Positions 63,007-64,000 of a stretch of 64,000 bases of DNA are shown here, in pieces. Each line of letters opens with the position of its first letter. Position 1 is the stretch's first letter. The notes beneath the pieces were generated by a model. The model searched no databases and was not told the DNA's origin. It was given only the letters and a program-made list of their open reading frames with translations. Source of the stretch: Candidatus Sulfopaludibacter sp. SbA3 (lineage in GTDB: Bacteria > Acidobacteriota > Terriglobia > Bryobacterales > Bryobacteraceae); contig CAMDCN010000006.1 of the NCBI GenBank assembly GCA_945890485.1, positions 186,001 through 250,000 on the forward strand. The letters run 5' to 3'. The position numbers were made by a program, and so were the translations under genes.

Positions 63007-64000
63007 AACCTCTTTCCCGGCGTACCCTTCTGCGCGGCACCGGCGCCGCACTAGCCTTACCTTGGCTTGAGGCCATGGCGGCGAAAGGCCCGGCAACAAA
63101 GGCTCCGGTCCGAATGGCGGTGCTGTACATGCCGAACGGCGTGCATCCCGACATGTGGACCCCAGCCGGGGTAGGCCGGGATTTCAACCTTTCCCCCACG
63201 CTGGCTCCTTTGGAGTCGCTGAAGAAAGAGCTGATCGTCGCAACCAATCTCTGGAACCAAGGCGCTAAGGGTGGTGACGGCCACTACGTCAAGACCTCCG
63301 GCTTCCTGACCTGTACGACGGTGACGAAAACGCTGGGCGTTGACATCAACTGCAACGGCATTTCGATGGACCAGGTGGCGGCGCAGCGTTCGGGCCAGCA
63401 GACGCCGTTTGCCTCCTTCGAGTTAGGCGTGAATCCGGTGACGACGGGTGTTGACCGGAACGTTGGCTACACGCGGGTTTACGGTTCCCATATCGCCTGG
63501 AGCGGCCATACCAACCCGCTGGCGCGCGAAATCAATCCGCAGTCCGTGTTCGAGCGCTTGTTGCGCGCGACGCGCCCCGCGGGTAGTTCCACCAAAGGCG
63601 ACGTTCAGTTGCTGGACCTGGTGCTTGATGACGCCAAGCAACTGCGGACGCAACTGGGCCGGGCCGACCAGGTTCGCATGGACGAGTATCTGAGTGTGGT
63701 GCGTTCCCTCGAGGATCGCTTGCAGCGGTCGACGAGCCCCGCGCAGCGCACGTGGAAACCGCGCGTTGCACTCGACCCGGCGCTGAAGCCCGAGGCCCAG
63801 CCGAAGGACTACGCCGACCATGTCCGGCTGATGTTGGACATGATGGCTCTCGCGTTTCAGACCGACTCGACGCGCATTGCCACATTCATGTTCAGCAACG
63901 CGGTCAGCAACCAGAACTTCTCGTTTGTCGATGGCGTGAAGGGTGGTCACCACTCCATTTCGCATCACATGGACAATCCTGACCAGATGCGCCAGTATCA
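63003..64000 (+). CDS. DUF1552 family Tat-exported protein, partial
   Basis: It starts with a Tat signal (SRRTLLRGTGAALALPWLEAM) and continues in the DUF1552 pattern (MAVLYMPNGVHPDMWTP, LAPLESLKKELIVATNLWN, GGHHSISHHMDNP), the usual partner of DUF1592-type cytochromes. The C-terminal end lies beyond the window. Confidence 0.9.
   Translation, partial: MKPLSRRTLLRGTGAALALPWLEAMAAKGPATKAPVRMAVLYMPNGVHPDMWTPAGVGRDFNLSPTLAPLESLKKELIVATNLWNQGAKGGDGHYVKTSGFLTCTTVTKTLGVDINCNGISMDQVAAQRSGQQTPFASFELGVNPVTTGVDRNVGYTRVYGSHIAWSGHTNPLAREINPQSVFERLLRATRPAGSSTKGDVQLLDLVLDDAKQLRTQLGRADQVRMDEYLSVVRSLEDRLQRSTSPAQRTWKPRVALDPALKPEAQPKDYADHVRLMLDMMALAFQTDSTRIATFMFSNAVSNQNFSFVDGVKGGHHSISHHMDNPDQMRQY

Noticed and set aside
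1-64000. tRNA, rRNA, CRISPR arrays, insertion sequences, prophage or integration sites
   Set aside because: Looked for in the gaps and between operons. No transposase, integrase, regular repeat-spacer array or cloverleaf-like sequence was recognised.

Overview
The window looks like chromosomal DNA of an acidobacterium of the Bryobacter/Solibacter type. This is inferred from high GC, many TTG and GTG starts, tightly coupled ATGA/TTGA gene junctions, and a cluster of DUF1549/DUF1553, DUF1501, DUF1592-type and DUF1552 proteins with c-type heme motifs and a PEP-CTERM protein. No rRNA, tRNA, CRISPR array or insertion sequence was recognised. About 50 protein genes fill nearly the whole window.

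Layout. 0-4.5 kb: a cut-off FAD oxidoreductase, a degenerate ABC ATPase with a Wzt-like tail, a beta-helix protein and a methyltransferase. 4.5-10.6 kb: TPR and zinc-ribbon membrane proteins, an enolase-superfamily dehydratase and a CarD regulator. 10.9-15 kb: a Hanks-type kinase, a caspase-fold protein without its catalytic dyad and an outer-membrane barrel. 15-17 kb: an S9 peptidase. 17-22 kb: a cytochrome-oxidase assembly operon (copper-type lipoprotein, CtaA-like, CtaB, ABC-2 transporter, Sco, DUF420). 22-27.8 kb: alcohol dehydrogenase, PurS, GlmS, YjbQ, lytic transglycosylase and P1 peptidase.

27.9-36.8 kb is the most interesting part: a complete quinohemoprotein amine dehydrogenase (QHNDH) operon in the order qhpA-qhpD-qhpC-qhpB-[two U32 proteins]-qhpF-qhpE, behind a near-consensus sigma70 promoter. 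The gamma subunit keeps every residue needed for three thioether cross-links and the CTQ cofactor. The flavin monooxygenase QhpG, which hydroxylates the precursor tryptophan in the Paracoccus system, is absent. In its place sits a coupled U32 pair with the iron-sulfur cysteine patterns of UbiV and UbiU, the oxygen-independent hydroxylases of anaerobic ubiquinone synthesis. The hypothesis is that this pair makes the CTQ precursor by an O2-independent route.

37-39.3 kb: glutamate formimidoyltransferase and a HutI-like protein with altered metal ligands, next to a frameshifted gene remnant. 39.5-47.2 kb: an RND efflux operon (TolC, pump, adaptor) divergent from a NarL-type two-component system. 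47.2-54 kb: a secreted amidohydrolase, a ThuA protein, small secreted proteins, class II aldolase, an ECF42-type sigma factor with its YCII partner and a matching promoter, a second enolase-superfamily enzyme, and a Cdd1-like protein with an unknown partner. 54-64 kb: an Rrf2 regulator with its own promoter and operator, a mono-heme protein, and two tandem cytochrome/partner gene pairs flanking a PEP-CTERM gene that has an elaborate leader.

Starts were chosen from Shine-Dalgarno sequences and junction overlaps. Several operon-first genes have no SD but a TANNNT box 6-9 nt before the start codon, suggesting leaderless transcripts. All functional calls rest on motif recognition by eye, with no database search.
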